64,000 nucleotides of DNA, from positions 1,736,001-1,800,000 of the forward strand of contig CP012817.1 of assembly GCA_001936135.1 (NCBI GenBank). Direction: 5' to 3'. How positions within the stretch are numbered: position 1 is the stretch's first letter; the number at the start of each line of letters is the position of its first letter. The translations under genes and the position numbers were made by a program. The DNA comes from Saccharomycopsis fibuligera x Saccharomycopsis cf. fibuligera. Its lineage: Eukaryota > Ascomycota > Saccharomycetes > Ascoideales > Saccharomycopsidaceae. Of the stretch, positions 41,801 through 51,964 are shown piece by piece. The notes below the pieces were generated by a model. That model did not search any database and was not told the origin of the DNA. It saw nothing but the letters and a program-made list of their open reading frames with translations.

Positions 41801-42462
41801 GGTGGCAACTTTGGACGGGAGGAAGTGTCCATCTGGACCAAGTCTCTGGCAGCAAGATCATTGGAGGCTTCCATAGCATCATAAAACGAAGTGTTAAGCA
41901 ACCCACGAGCATCGCGAAGCAAGTTCTTTTCGCTGAGAGCAACATGAAGACTCTTGTTGTCAAGTAGGTGGAAACCAAGAATACCGCCAAGATTGCAGAA
42001 GTTGATATCCTTGTAGTAGTACTTGAAGATCTCCAAGTAGTCTGCCATAGCATCGCAGTCTCTAGCAAGGACGGCCTCATGGACAAAGTCGTGGAAGATC
42101 TTGACAATGTAGAAAGAGTCAATTGTCTTGCACTTTGCGTTGATGGTCTTCAACAAATCAAAGCCCTCGGTGCATCGTTCGTAGTTTTTCAATAACAATG
42201 GGTCCACTTTTTTCTGGATGAGTTGATAGATAACATCGCCAAGTTTTGGTGGGTAGTAGTCAAACTCTTCGGAGTCTAACATACGCTCAACGTCGATGGC
42301 AGTGACATCATTGATAATAACTCTCAACTTATTTCTAAGGAACGATCTTAACAACGGGTACTGGAACCATTGGGTGATTGGCCTGACCTTCAACTTGGTA
42401 ATTCCATCAAGTCTCGCTTTGTAAGCACCGTCAGCAATATCAAAGTCTCCAAAGATGAACAT
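38856..42462 (-). pseudogene. CopA-5 gag to reverse transcriptase, N-terminal segment
   Basis: An open minus-strand CopA segment from MFIFGDF through Gag, protease, integrase and most of reverse transcriptase (YVDDLL present), ending at CopB-1. Few differences from CopA-1. Confidence 0.93.
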
Positions 42463-42533
42463 GGTGAAAAAAAAATTTTTTTTTTTTTTTTTTTTGATTT
42501 TTTTTTTTTTGATGTTAATCCAGACTCTAAATC
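42463..42533 (-). other. CopA-5 leader
   Basis: Primer-site region beside the LTR and A/T homopolymers up to the ATG, as in the other CopA copies. Confidence 0.75.
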
Positions 42534-42977
42534 TGTAAAAAGTAGGATGTAAAGTAGAAGAGAAAAAATATAAGGTTTATTAGAGTAGATAAAGAAAGTA
42601 AAGTTGGTTAAGCTTAGTTCGGTAAAGAAGTAAGGAAGGTAGAGAAAGGTAAAAGAAAAGAAGCGGGAAGGCTCCGTGTTAAGTAGGAAAAATAGGTGGC
42701 AAAACTGAAATCGGAGTGGCGTGATAAGAGTGGTGTGAAAAAGAAAAATTTTCACGCTGCAGTAAGAATCGGCACCGCGTCTAGACGGAGACCTAGACGG
42801 GGCACCTAGACGGCATGAAAAAGTAAACAAATCGCATGCGTCAGAACGGTATACCATGCACATGGGTGAAGGGTTTACCCTGACGATGGATGAGAAGATA
42901 AAAGGAGTGAAGAAGGTAAAGGATCGGAAAGTGAAGAGGGTAAGGTACAAAGGAAAATGAATGTTTGAAATTCAACA
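42534..42977 (-). repeat. CopA LTR (5' LTR of CopA-5)
   Basis: 444-bp CopA LTR; outer flank TCAAT at 42978-42982. Confidence 0.94.
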
Positions 42978-44983
42978 TCAATCAGCTAGCTGCCGGATCC
43001 ATTACTTATAACGATCTGTGTAAAACAGCAGTTGCTCAGTCGAAGGAACTTTTGGTCAACGCCCCTCTCCTCATATCGGCATACAATGTTCTACAGCTCA
43101 AACTTTTCACCGATGCCTCTAATGCTGCAATAGGAGGAGTATTACAGGGATATGATGATAATGATAAGTTGGTTGGCGTTGTTGGTTATTTTAGTAAGTC
43201 ATTGGATGTTCATCAAAGACAATATTCGGTGTATGACAAAGAATTGTTGGCTATAGTGGAATCGTTGTGGCACTTTCGAATACAGATCGCTGATCGACAT
43301 GTTGTGGTACACACAGACCACGTATCCTTAAGACACTTATTGTTGCAAAAACAACTCCATCCTCGCATTATGCGATGGCTCGACACCCTTTCTGAATATG
43401 ATGTTGAAATAAAACACATCTCAGGACTGACTAACAAAGTTGCTGATTGGTTATCGAGACTTGATCTTGACGCTGTCCTGGTTGATGAAGGAATTCACGC
43501 TAAATTAGCTCAAATAACTTTACAAGATGATAAACAAGACCCGTCCCTTAAAATGAAAATTGAAAAACTCGCTGCTAATGCAAGATTAACGAAATTTGAT
43601 AAGTTATTTAAGATTCAGAACAACAAACTTTGGTATGATAGTCCTATTACTGAATCTAGCCTGCTCAGATTATGTGTTCCTCAAGCTTATCAAAAGGATC
43701 TACTAGCCGAAACCCATGGTGTTACTCATTTAAGTCTGTACAATTTATATTTGAAACTAGCTGAGAAATATTATTGGCCTTCTATGTTTGCTGATATCAA
43801 ACGTTTTGTCCATCGATGCGATGTTTGCCAACGCACATTAGCTGGTCCTACTACGAATAATTTGCTTGAACCATTAGAGATTCCACAGTCTCGATGGCTG
43901 AGTATCTCCATCGATTTTGTTACTGGGTTTCCACCGTCTGGCAAAACCGACATGGTATTAGTTGTCGTGGATAGATTAACAAAATACTCTCATTTCTTAC
44001 CAGTGAGCAAAACGATCACTGGATATAGCACAGCTATGATTTTGATAAATGAAGTATTCCGTTTACATGGTATTCCCAATGAAATAGTCTCGGATAGAGA
44101 TGTTCGGTTCCAAAGTGTCATGTATCAAACTATTATGGACAAATTGGGAATTAAGTTAAAGATGAGCACAGCCAATCATCCGGAAACTAACTGCCAAACC
44201 AAGAGAACCACGAAAACTCTAACTGGGATACTACGTCGGTATTGCTTTAATCAATTCTGTTCTTGGCGAAAATTTTTCCCTATGGTAGAATTTGCTTACA
44301 ACACCTCTTACCACCACAGTATCAAGTGCACTCCATTTTTTGCAGACCACGGTTATGAAGCTTTAGACCCTTTTTATGGTACACGATTTTCTGAAGGCAA
44401 TGTCACACCTACGGAACAATATTTGAAAGCCGCTCAAGCTGTGCTCCATCGCACAAGAGAATATTTATTACAACAGCAACATCGGTCTCAGGTAATTGCA
44501 GATGAAAACCGTCGCGAAATCTCTTTTGATATAGGAAATTGGGTCCTTCTCCACAGAGATGCTCATTTTGGTGCCGATGGTCCGTATAAGAAAATTCACC
44601 CAGTATACCTCGGACCATATAAAATTGTTAAAAAAGTGGGGGAAAGTGCTGTTGAATTAGAGTTACCTTCTATAACCAAACAGCATAGAGTTATTAATGT
44701 TAGATGGTTGAAATTATACAAAGAACCTGACGTTCTATATCCAAAAGAACCTCCTAGAAACGAAATAGAAGCCGCTGCTAGGGCAGATGAAATTATTGCA
44801 ATAGCTGGCATTGCAAAAGACTACTTGCATGTGTTTTGGCAAGATTGCAAACCTGAGCATGCCACGCCTATATCGTTTGAATTCTTCAGAACTAAAGTAC
44901 CAACCAATTTACGAAAGGCTTTAACTGAACAAATTAACTATCTCAAAAGAACTGGGTTAGCCTCTAAGGGGGAGGAAGTGTAA
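42978..44983 (+). pseudogene. GypA-2 pol, second segment (RNase H, integrase, C-terminal tail)
   Basis: An open plus-strand segment. RNase H: LKLFTDASNAAIGGVL and YDKELLAIVESL. Integrase: the H2C2 zinc region HLSLYNL...CDVCQR (about 43725-43840), then IDFVTGFPP, VSDRDVRF and the downstream core, followed by a GPY motif (VYLGPYKIVKKVG, about 44605). After integrase there is a tail of about 70 residues containing DEIIAIAGIAKDYLHVFWQDC that looks like a divergent chromodomain (inference). The stop (44981-44983) lies inside the 3' LTR. The segment is separated from 19865-21201 by CopA-5. Confidence 0.9.
44966..44978 (+). other. GypA-2 polypurine tract
   Basis: AAGGGGGAGGAAG directly before the LTR at 44979 and inside the pol frame. 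Confidence 0.85.
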
Positions 44984-45097
44984 CAAATCAGTTCAGGATA
45001 ACTTCTGATAAAGTTAACTCAGACTGGTAGCTCTTAGCTACAGGTAGCCCCTAGTTACAGATGGCCCCTGGTTACGAACCTCCTAACAATAACTATA
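44979..45097 (+). repeat. GypA-2 3' LTR, first 119 bp
   Basis: Matches the start of the GypA LTR at 860 (reverse orientation). It is cut at 45097 by a CopD LTR; the end of a GypA LTR reappears at 50485-50595. Confidence 0.9.
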
Positions 45098-45291
45098 TGT
45101 CGGAGTATAGTGACTATATCTGCTACCCATACCTGAGGTTGTCCCCTCTGGATAGCACTGGTTAGACTAGTCTCTCCTCCAGTAGTGAAGGATAGCCACT
45201 TACTAAGATACTAATATTTTTGTTTAGTAATGAAATTGGACATATATTCCTTGCTTATTATAAACTATATCATTAAATAAAAACATTCTTT
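45098..45291 (-). repeat. CopD LTR, partial
   Basis: About 190 bp matching one end of the CopD LTRs at 57086 and 62780 (TGTCGGAGTATAG on the plus strand). It sits inside the GypA LTR and is incomplete on its right, where it meets GypA sequence in a few shared bases (TTCT). CopC later inserted at that junction. Confidence 0.88.
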
Positions 45292-45558
45292 CGGAATACT
45301 GACATCTCAGGGTTCATGTTTTTAGAGGTAAAAGCCTTGTATTTCAAAAATCACTAACTAATAATAAATATATAAAAATATTGGGTTAGACCCTCTTTAA
45401 ATAATAATCAGACTGAATACAAAACATGTTATTGATTCGCGATTAATAGAAGTAAATACGTGTATCTTGCACCAAGATAAAAGATTTGCGAAGTTATTCA
45501 GTAATAAATGTTGGTTAACTGTATTCAGGTTTGTTGGTCTAGGACTCAATGTTCGTCA
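45292..45558 (-). repeat. CopC 3' LTR (267 bp)
   Basis: Pairs with 50218-50484. The purine-rich minus-strand stretch CCCAAGAAAGAGCGAGTGA at 45559-45577 beside it is the likely polypurine tract. Confidence 0.9.
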
Positions 45559-45588
45559 TCACTCGCTCTTTCTTGGGATATTAGGTTC

Positions 45589-47430
45589 TCAAAATACCAA
45601 ATATTTCACTAATGGTAACAATAATGATTTAGTGAGTGGTATTATTAATAGGTCTGCAATTTGCTCTTTGGTGTTAACATACTCTAATTTCATGTTGATA
45701 TTGTTGATATGTTGTCTGCAGTATGCTAGTCGGATCTTCACATGCCTGTTCCTCTTATTAAAACCTTCTTTGCTAATCATGTTTATACCGGCTTTGCTGT
45801 CTGTTTTTATAACTGTTTTATTCGGTTTCTTGCCATTCATCCATTCCAATATGCTTCTCAACCATTGTTCTCGCTTTATACCAGTAGATATAGCGACCAT
45901 TTCAGATTCAGCTGGAGACAATGTAGTTAATTTGCTCACTTCAACATTCCATGATATCAAGTCATTATTGTAATAGTAAACACTGCTCACCGTACTTCTA
46001 TAGTAATTGTCAGAATTGTAAGTAGCATCAGTATAGGCAGTGATTTTGTTATCAGATCCTTTTTTTCTGAATATTAAACCTTTGTTTGCTGTACCTTTTA
46101 GGTATTGTAGTATTCTCAAAGCATAATGAAACACTTCTTCACTGGGTTCAAGTTGAAAATGTGAAAGGTAATTTGTGCAATAAGCAATATCAGGTCTAGT
46201 GTGTGTACTTGCATACAATAAAGAACCGATTATTTCTCTGATCTTAGCTAACTGTTTATCATGGTAGTTTTCATTTTTCATCACATAGTTATGTTTCATG
46301 TAGTCTGTTGCAGGTGTTGGTTTAATTTTCATATCTGGTGTTCCAAATCTTTCAATGATTTTTGCTATGTGATCTTGCTGATCAAGCTTAATGTACTCTC
46401 TAGTATGCTTCCCGTTTTTCTTTGAATATACCTCTGTCATATTCGATCCCAAAATTTTTCTATCCAACGTGAATTTATCCTGAAATTGTTGTTTTGTTCC
46501 CTCGACCGTTTTCAATTCAATGCGCTCGCCTATGCATTTTATGAGCTCTGTAGCAACACTTTTATCTTCACAAGCAATGATAATGTCATCATCAAATGTC
46601 ATGATAATGCCCACTATTTTCCCCTTTTTCCTAAGTAGATAGCAGCAGGGGATGGCTTCCTTTGATTCCAAGTTATGTTCTATCAGGATGTTTTTAAAAT
46701 GATGATAAAAATTTCTTCCGCTTGTTTTGAGCCCGTAGAGACTTTTCTGTAATTTTAAAACAAGTGTCAGTCCTTTTGGTATATATGTGGTTTTTGTCTT
46801 GTAGAAGCTGGGAATGGTAATGAAAACATCATGGTCAATTTCTGCATGCGTGTAAGCATTTTTCACGTCACATTGAAATTTGTGGAAATTTTTCTGTTGT
46901 GCTATAGAAATACCTATTCTTAAAATGTCAGTAGCTAATGTGGGTGCATAAATCTCAAAATTACTGTCCTTTTCTTGGTCACCTCTGGCGCATAACGTTG
47001 CCTTGAATTTTATACCATCTTCTTTTTGTTTCTTGTTCAATCGCCATACGGTTGAGATTAAGTTCAAATCTTTTAGCTCTCGTTTGGATATCAATTGTTC
47101 AGTAAAAGTCCCGTTCCTGATGAGAGTTTGAAACTCTTCCTGTATTGCTTCTAGCCATTTGTCTTTCTCATCGGTGTTTAAGAATTTTTTCAAGTTGTGA
47201 ATCTTAACGATTTTATTTCGATTCTTTACCCCATACATCATGTCACCAATGTCCTCGAGCCTTTTCCTTTTTCTTGAGGAAGTCGTTGGATTAATTATTC
47301 TAGATTGAGTTGAAGTTGTGTCTTGTGTTGGTTCTGAGGTGGTGGTTTGTGAATTATTTCTGGGAGATCTGTTTCCCTCCTTGTTGGTGTTATTGTCCTT
47401 ATTCGTATCGGCTTTGGATTTCGTCGGCAA
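45589..47430 (-). pseudogene. CopC reverse transcriptase and RNase H
   Basis: An open stretch of 613 codons with WRLNKKQKEDGIKFKA, KFQCDVKNAYTHAEID, SLYGLKTSGRNFYHH and the active-site region MTFDDDIIIACED, followed by RNase H motifs (TAYTDATYNSDNYYRSTVSS, SPAESEMVAISTG). The sequence is distant from CopA, CopB and CopD. The palm motif is FDDD in place of the usual YVDD; with DD kept this may be a family trait. It is one of several frames of a degraded element. Confidence 0.88.
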
Positions 47431-47442
47431 GTGGAATATTGT

Positions 47443-48084
47443 TCATAAGTGCTCCAATCTTTTATCCTTTTTCATCTCTTCTTCAGATTCCAATTCTTGT
47501 TCAGATTCTTGTTCAGTCTCCTGTTCTTCCCCAGATTCCAAATTCTCTTCAGATTCCAGTTCTTGTTCGTCATCATTCTGCATCTGCATCTGTTTAGAGT
47601 ATGGTTCTTCTTTCTCATGTAAATCATCGTTACCATTTATCTCTGTTTCATTTTCTTCAGTTGATTTATAATCATCTTCCTCATCATCTTCATCGGATTC
47701 ACTTGGTTGATATTCTGAATCTTTGTCTTCATCATCGGTAGCGACGAAATCTTCATTCGTGGATTCTTTAGCTGTATCAAATTCAGAAGTATCCAGTGAT
47801 GTTGAGTCAATTTTACTTTGCGGATCGGAATGTTGTTCCGGGTTATCCTCACGTAGTAAAAAATCGTTTGTATGATGCTCTAGTTCGTGTTCCTTCTCTT
47901 GAATGTTTTCTAAGTCATCATAGTTATTCTTCATCAGTGTTGGAATATCTTTGTTGTTCATATCAATGTTAATTTCTTCATCATCAGCAATGTTATCTTG
48001 GGCAGCACTTTCTTGAGATTGATAGATCTCAGTATCAACTGATTGATCTGTAAAGATGTCATCTTGATTTGAATTTAAAGCCAT
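47443..48084 (-). pseudogene. CopC acidic linker region
   Basis: 213 codons very rich in Glu, Asp and Ser, with Glu-Gln/Glu-Ser repeats near its end. It lies between integrase and reverse transcriptase, where copia elements have a low-complexity linker. Confidence 0.75.
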
Positions 48085-48090
48085 TCCCCA

Positions 48091-48891
48091 TTACCCATTT
48101 TCTATCAGTTCATCGAATGGATCGTCATCGGCTGGACTATCAGCAGTGTTGATTGTAATATCAGCAGTTTTGTCTTTACTAATTGGAGCTCCCGATTGGA
48201 AGAATCTATAGTTGTTGGACTCAATAAGTTTGTTGTCAACTAAGAATAACTTTTGATTGTTTCTAATACCGACGAATGTACCAGTAATTGTCTTGGCATT
48301 GGTCTTGAGAGTGTTAGTTCTGTCTAATATTGCAACTTCTTGTCCAAATATTGGTAGTTGGTCTATGCTCATATTGAGGTAAAGATCAAATTCCATGCTA
48401 TACAGTTTATAGAGGTTGTTTGTACTGAAATAGGTTTTCAAGGTTCTTAATGGGGATGCTTTAAGTTTGCGATTATAGGTGATGTTATAGATGATATTGA
48501 TATAATTGAGTGCAAGAGTTAAAGTTTTCACTGGTGATAGACCACTATCAATGTAGAGTGATCTCAACATTCTGATTATTTTTCCATTATATCTGTCAGC
48601 TAATCCATTTTGAGTTGGGGTGAATGCTGTACTAGTGGTATGGATAATGTTGTGTTTGTTTAGATATTCTTGGAGAATGTTATTGGTATATTCTGTCCCA
48701 TTGTCTGTGTGTAAGGCTTTAATGTTGCAGTCATATTGTTTTATAATTTTCTGATGGAATTGTTCAAAAGCGTCTGTGATATTTGCACCTGTCTTGTTTT
48801 TGATTGGATATAACCAAGCATATCTGGAGTAATTGTCTATGAATGTGACTACTAATTTTTTGTATTTATTTTTTACTATTAATTCTACCAC
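48091..48891 (-). pseudogene. CopC integrase core
   Basis: Contains VTFIDNYSRYAWLYPI, ALHTDNGTEYTNNIL and TPTQNGLADRYNGKIIRML, the copia-type integrase core with its D, D and downstream motif. Integrase joins cDNA ends to target DNA. Confidence 0.88.
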
Positions 48892-48940
48892 GTCTGAGTG
48901 TATGGTAACGAATGGAATTTTTGCGTTGTGTTTGTCGCGA

Positions 48941-49600
48941 CTACCCTGAATGGCTGATGCGGCTGTTCTTTTTTGATTGCAAGCCGGTAGTGCATTCTTC
49001 GTTATTTTCTATTTTTTCTTTGGTTCTGATGTCTTTGTCTTCTACCATTTTCTTTAGATATTTATTGTTAGTATATAATAGTTTGCGATGAATGTTATGG
49101 ATTGTTCTGGTCTTGATCATTGTTGATCTTAGGTATGAATATCCGTCTTGTCTTATTAGTTCGTATCTTTTGTTTTTATAAATCAAGCATGGTTTTGATG
49201 AGTACCAAATGTTTTTGTTGAAAAGATCGTTTTCAGCTAGAATGTTATCCTCTATGTCTTTTGATATTAACACGTCAATAGTGAATTTGTTGTTTCCGAG
49301 TATAAGGTCAAATTTTCCTTTAGCATTTATCAATATGTCTGTCGCATTTGTTGCGTGACAAATTTCTTCGGTCGGTGTTATATCATAGAGATAGTCTTCA
49401 TCACTGAAAATAGTTGCTTGAGCACCACTATCAACAAATATGTTTGTAATGATAGTTGATTTATTGTCTTCTAGAGACAAATTTTGGATTTTTGGATAGC
49501 TTGTTCTTTTGCGTAGAACTCGCTTCTTTTTCATCCTCATCTTTTTTCTTGTTGTATTTATACTTGGATTTCTTGAAATGATTAACTCTTCTGCTTTCAA
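48941..49600 (-). pseudogene. CopC protease region and start of integrase
   Basis: Contains FVDSGAQATIFSDED (protease active site) and, further on, the region leading to the integrase zinc finger. It overlaps the end of gag by about 140 bp in the +1 frame, the arrangement Ty1 uses for its +1 frameshift. Confidence 0.85.
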
Positions 49601-50243
49601 CCACAGTTTGATAATGTTTCTCCATCATGTCCAAAACATCGTCCAAGTTTCTTTTGCTGGAGATCATGTTGACCACAGTTCTAACTTGTGTCATAGGACC
49701 GCGGAGTCCTTGAAGAACTTGTTCAGTTAATGATTCGTCACTTAGAGGATAGTTGATTCTTCGTGCTGTTTCTTTTAACAGTCTGATTTCCTTCGCAAAA
49801 TTATCAACATCATAATTACCAACATAACGGATGTTAATAACTTGTTTCATGATATCGTGTGGTTCAACGATGTATTTGGTAGCTTTCATGATTTTAAGTA
49901 AGGTTTTGCAAACGTGTTGTGCCTCGTTAAGAAGATCACTATAGTCACCAACAGTTGCTTCAAGGATTGAGTTTACCCACCATTGTTCTTTTTCTGTAAG
50001 TTTTGGAAATTCGTCCTGGTTGTTTGAAGGCTGTTTGATGAACTCTGAAACGCCAGTAATATCCAACATAAAAAGCATAGATTGCAATTGAATGAAGTAC
50101 TGGACTTTGTTTCTAAAGGTTAAAGTATCCATCTGTGCTCTAACATCTTTGAGCATCGTGATTGGGTTGATACCCTGGATAGCGTAATTTACGCTAGCAG
50201 CGGAGTTCGCACCGTTACGGAATACTGACATCTCAGGGTTCAT
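49461..50243 (-). CDS. CopC Gag (260 aa)
   Basis: A 260-codon frame starting MNPEMSVFRNG. The ATG (50241-50243) is inside the 5' LTR, so the first nine or so codons are LTR-encoded, as in Ty1. The middle shows helical capsid-like sequence (LQGLRGPMTQVRTVVNMI, about residues 170-190), with a Lys-rich C-terminus (KKSKYKYNKKKDEDEK). No CCHC knuckle is visible, also as in Ty1. Identification rests on position and arrangement. Confidence 0.8.
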   Translation of the reverse strand: MNPEMSVFRNGANSAASVNYAIQGINPITMLKDVRAQMDTLTFRNKVQYFIQLQSMLFMLDITGVSEFIKQPSNNQDEFPKLTEKEQWWVNSILEATVGDYSDLLNEAQHVCKTLLKIMKATKYIVEPHDIMKQVINIRYVGNYDVDNFAKEIRLLKETARRINYPLSDESLTEQVLQGLRGPMTQVRTVVNMISSKRNLDDVLDMMEKHYQTVVESRRVNHFKKSKYKYNKKKDEDEKEASSTQKNKLSKNPKFVSRRQ

Positions 50244-50484
50244 GTTTTTAGAGGTAAAAGCCTTCTATTTCAAATATAACTAAATAATAATAAATATATA
50301 AAAATATTGGGTTGTACCATGTATAAATACTAATCAGACTGAATACAAAACATGTTATTGATTCGCGATTAATAGTAGTAAATACGTGTATCTTGCACCA
50401 AGATAAAAGATTTGCGAAGTTATTCAGTAATAAATGTTGGTTAACTGTATTCAGTTTTGTTGGTCTAGAACTCAATGTTCGTCA
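50218..50484 (-). repeat. CopC 5' LTR (267 bp) containing the gag ATG
   Basis: Boundaries set by the TCTTT duplication. The 3' copy at 45292 carries the same ATG-containing end, confirming that it belongs to the LTR. Confidence 0.9.
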
Positions 50485-50595
50485 TCTTTATTTTATCTAG
50501 AGCATTGCCTCTGTTCCTAGTCGATCCTAGAAACAATTATGAATCCAGAAACCTTTTCACGTCTTGACTCAGACCCTACGACCCCATCTCTTACA
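50485..50595 (+). repeat. GypA LTR, last 111 bp
   Basis: Matches 538 to about 650 in reverse orientation, including the gag ATG (50539) and following codons, and stops at CTCTTACA directly before AAGAG. Nothing of GypA follows, so this is an LTR end rather than a gag gene. Confidence 0.85.
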
Positions 50596-50600
50596 AAGAG
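50596..50600. other. Target-site duplication AAGAG (left copy)
   Basis: Pairs with 63389-63393 around GypB-2. It also directly borders the GypA LTR end, so the same five bases served both gypsy elements. Confidence 0.85.
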
Positions 50601-50841
50601 TGTTGTGTTTAAATAAGGGGTTAGTTCTCTACTAAGTATTTTAAACACGTTTGTTATGGTTATTATCGTTATCGATGGGTATGTCGGCTTATCGTTTATT
50701 CCGCCCATCTCTATATACACAAGTTAAAAGGAACACGTCGCCGACCTTTATACAAGATTTTCGACCTTCAAGGCACCTTCTGACGGTTGTGAATACAGAC
50801 TGATCAGGAATGCGAACACAACGAAGGAAATGTTCGCAACA
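50601..50841 (-). repeat. GypB-2 3' LTR (241 bp)
   Basis: Minus strand TGTTGCGAACATTTC...AAACACAACA; left flank AAGAG. The polypurine tract GCAGGGAAG sits beside its inner end at 50842-50850. Confidence 0.92.
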
Positions 50842-51964
50842 CTTCCCTGCCTCGACAAAATTTCGCCCTCGAAATTATCTCCAATCTGTACTACCCAGCG
50901 AAGGTTCAGAATTCCACGAGCCAATTCTGGTACACGAAGTGGGAAACATATAACCGCTATTACCACATTGCGGACCAAATCCCAAAACCACTCCCATCGT
51001 TCCATTCCGCTCTTTCAACTTGTCGAAGATAAACAAAAATAGGAAGAAATGTTAACATCAAAAATTTATAAATGAAAAGTGTAAATTGCATGCATGCTGA
51101 ATGAAAAATAAGAAACATAAAAATAAAAAACTCTTCTTTTGGCCAGAAAGAAAAGGTGTGATGCGTTCCTGTGCACATCCCGGCTAATTGACTGCTAACC
51201 AATTTGCAATGCATTTCTAAGGCGGAGCCAACGCCGGCAGATCCAATCAGGGTTTCCTTGTCAGTAATTGGTACCTGCTCTATACTAAATCTCTGTACAA
51301 TGATTTGCCATTAAATACGTCAGACTAGCAGAGCAATAAATATAAAATAAAACACCATCATCCATCCAGATCCGTTTCAATCAACTCGATAATTCAGTGT
51401 TTCGCTTATTTTAAAAGATGTACATAAACGTCAATCTTTCGTATCGATGATCTCCAAGAATCCAAACTTCGAAGAGGACTAGATCCAACTTCATTCCATC
51501 CACGACCTCCGAGGGTCCATATTCGAAGAGGAATAAATCCAACTTCTTTTCATTTATTCTCTTTCGTTAATCAATCTTTAACGCTTGATCATCGTCGAGT
51601 CATTCGTTTACTCTTTCCTAGATTGCTAGTTGTCATTGTAGCCTTCGGCCACAATGGACTGAGAACTTATTGTTCCCCTTGTTGGGCAGAAAGCGACCTC
51701 GCGATAGATACTAGTTTTAAGTCAGTGCATAGTATTTGCTCTTGTTTATCTCTGTCTATAACTCTCGTGTTGTTGTTTCTTTAAAATCAAAAAACATCGT
51801 ACTAAATCGTAATAATACCAACTAAATTCGCCGAATATAAATACCGAATAATTATGTTGCTGTCGAATAGTTATGGTGTATACCAAAACATGGGTCAAAC
51901 ATGCAACATAGTGAAATTATGTGAAGATATGTTTACTTCTAAAACTGTAATTTAATTACGTGTC
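50842..51964 (-). other. GypB-2 3' non-coding region (about 1.1 kb)
   Basis: Lies between the pol stop and the polypurine tract. Only short open stretches occur, with no motif I recognise. It contains a degenerate repeat pair of about 54-bp period at about 51448-51555 (both units have TTCGAAGAGGA followed by ATCCAACTTC). A long 3' region is compatible with an old env-like or spacer region, but nothing supports a gene. Confidence 0.6.
51448..51555. repeat. Two-copy degenerate tandem repeat, period about 54 bp
   Basis: Unit 1 runs from GATCTCCAAGAATCC and unit 2 from GACCTCCGAGGGTCC; both continue with TTCGAAGAGGA and ATCCAACTTC at corresponding places. Confidence 0.65.

Larger units (their letters stand above)
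21202..42977 (-). mobile_element. CopA-5, inserted in GypA-2 and itself interrupted by CopB-1
   Basis: 444-bp LTRs at 21202-21645 and 42534-42977 are flanked by the same five bases TCAAT (21197-21201 and 42978-42982), which proves that everything between is one insertion into GypA-2 pol plus later nested insertions. Its own sequence is 21202-22581 and 38856-42977. The LTRs differ at only a handful of positions. Apart from the CopB-1 insertion the coding parts look open. Confidence 0.95.
45292..50484 (-). mobile_element. CopC, Ty1/copia element, degraded
   Basis: 267-bp LTRs at 45292-45558 and 50218-50484 with duplication TCTTT (45287-45291 and 50485-50489). Between them are gag, protease, integrase, linker and reverse transcriptase/RNase H in copia order. 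The LTRs differ at roughly one position in twenty, so it is clearly older than CopA and CopB. It is broken, with about three interruptions besides the expected gag-pol frame change. Confidence 0.93.

Noticed and set aside
50748-51214. Three overlapping frames of 70-85 codons near the GypB-2 3' LTR
   Set aside because: They run across the LTR and polypurine tract in different frames and show no motif; an env-like gene cannot be supported.
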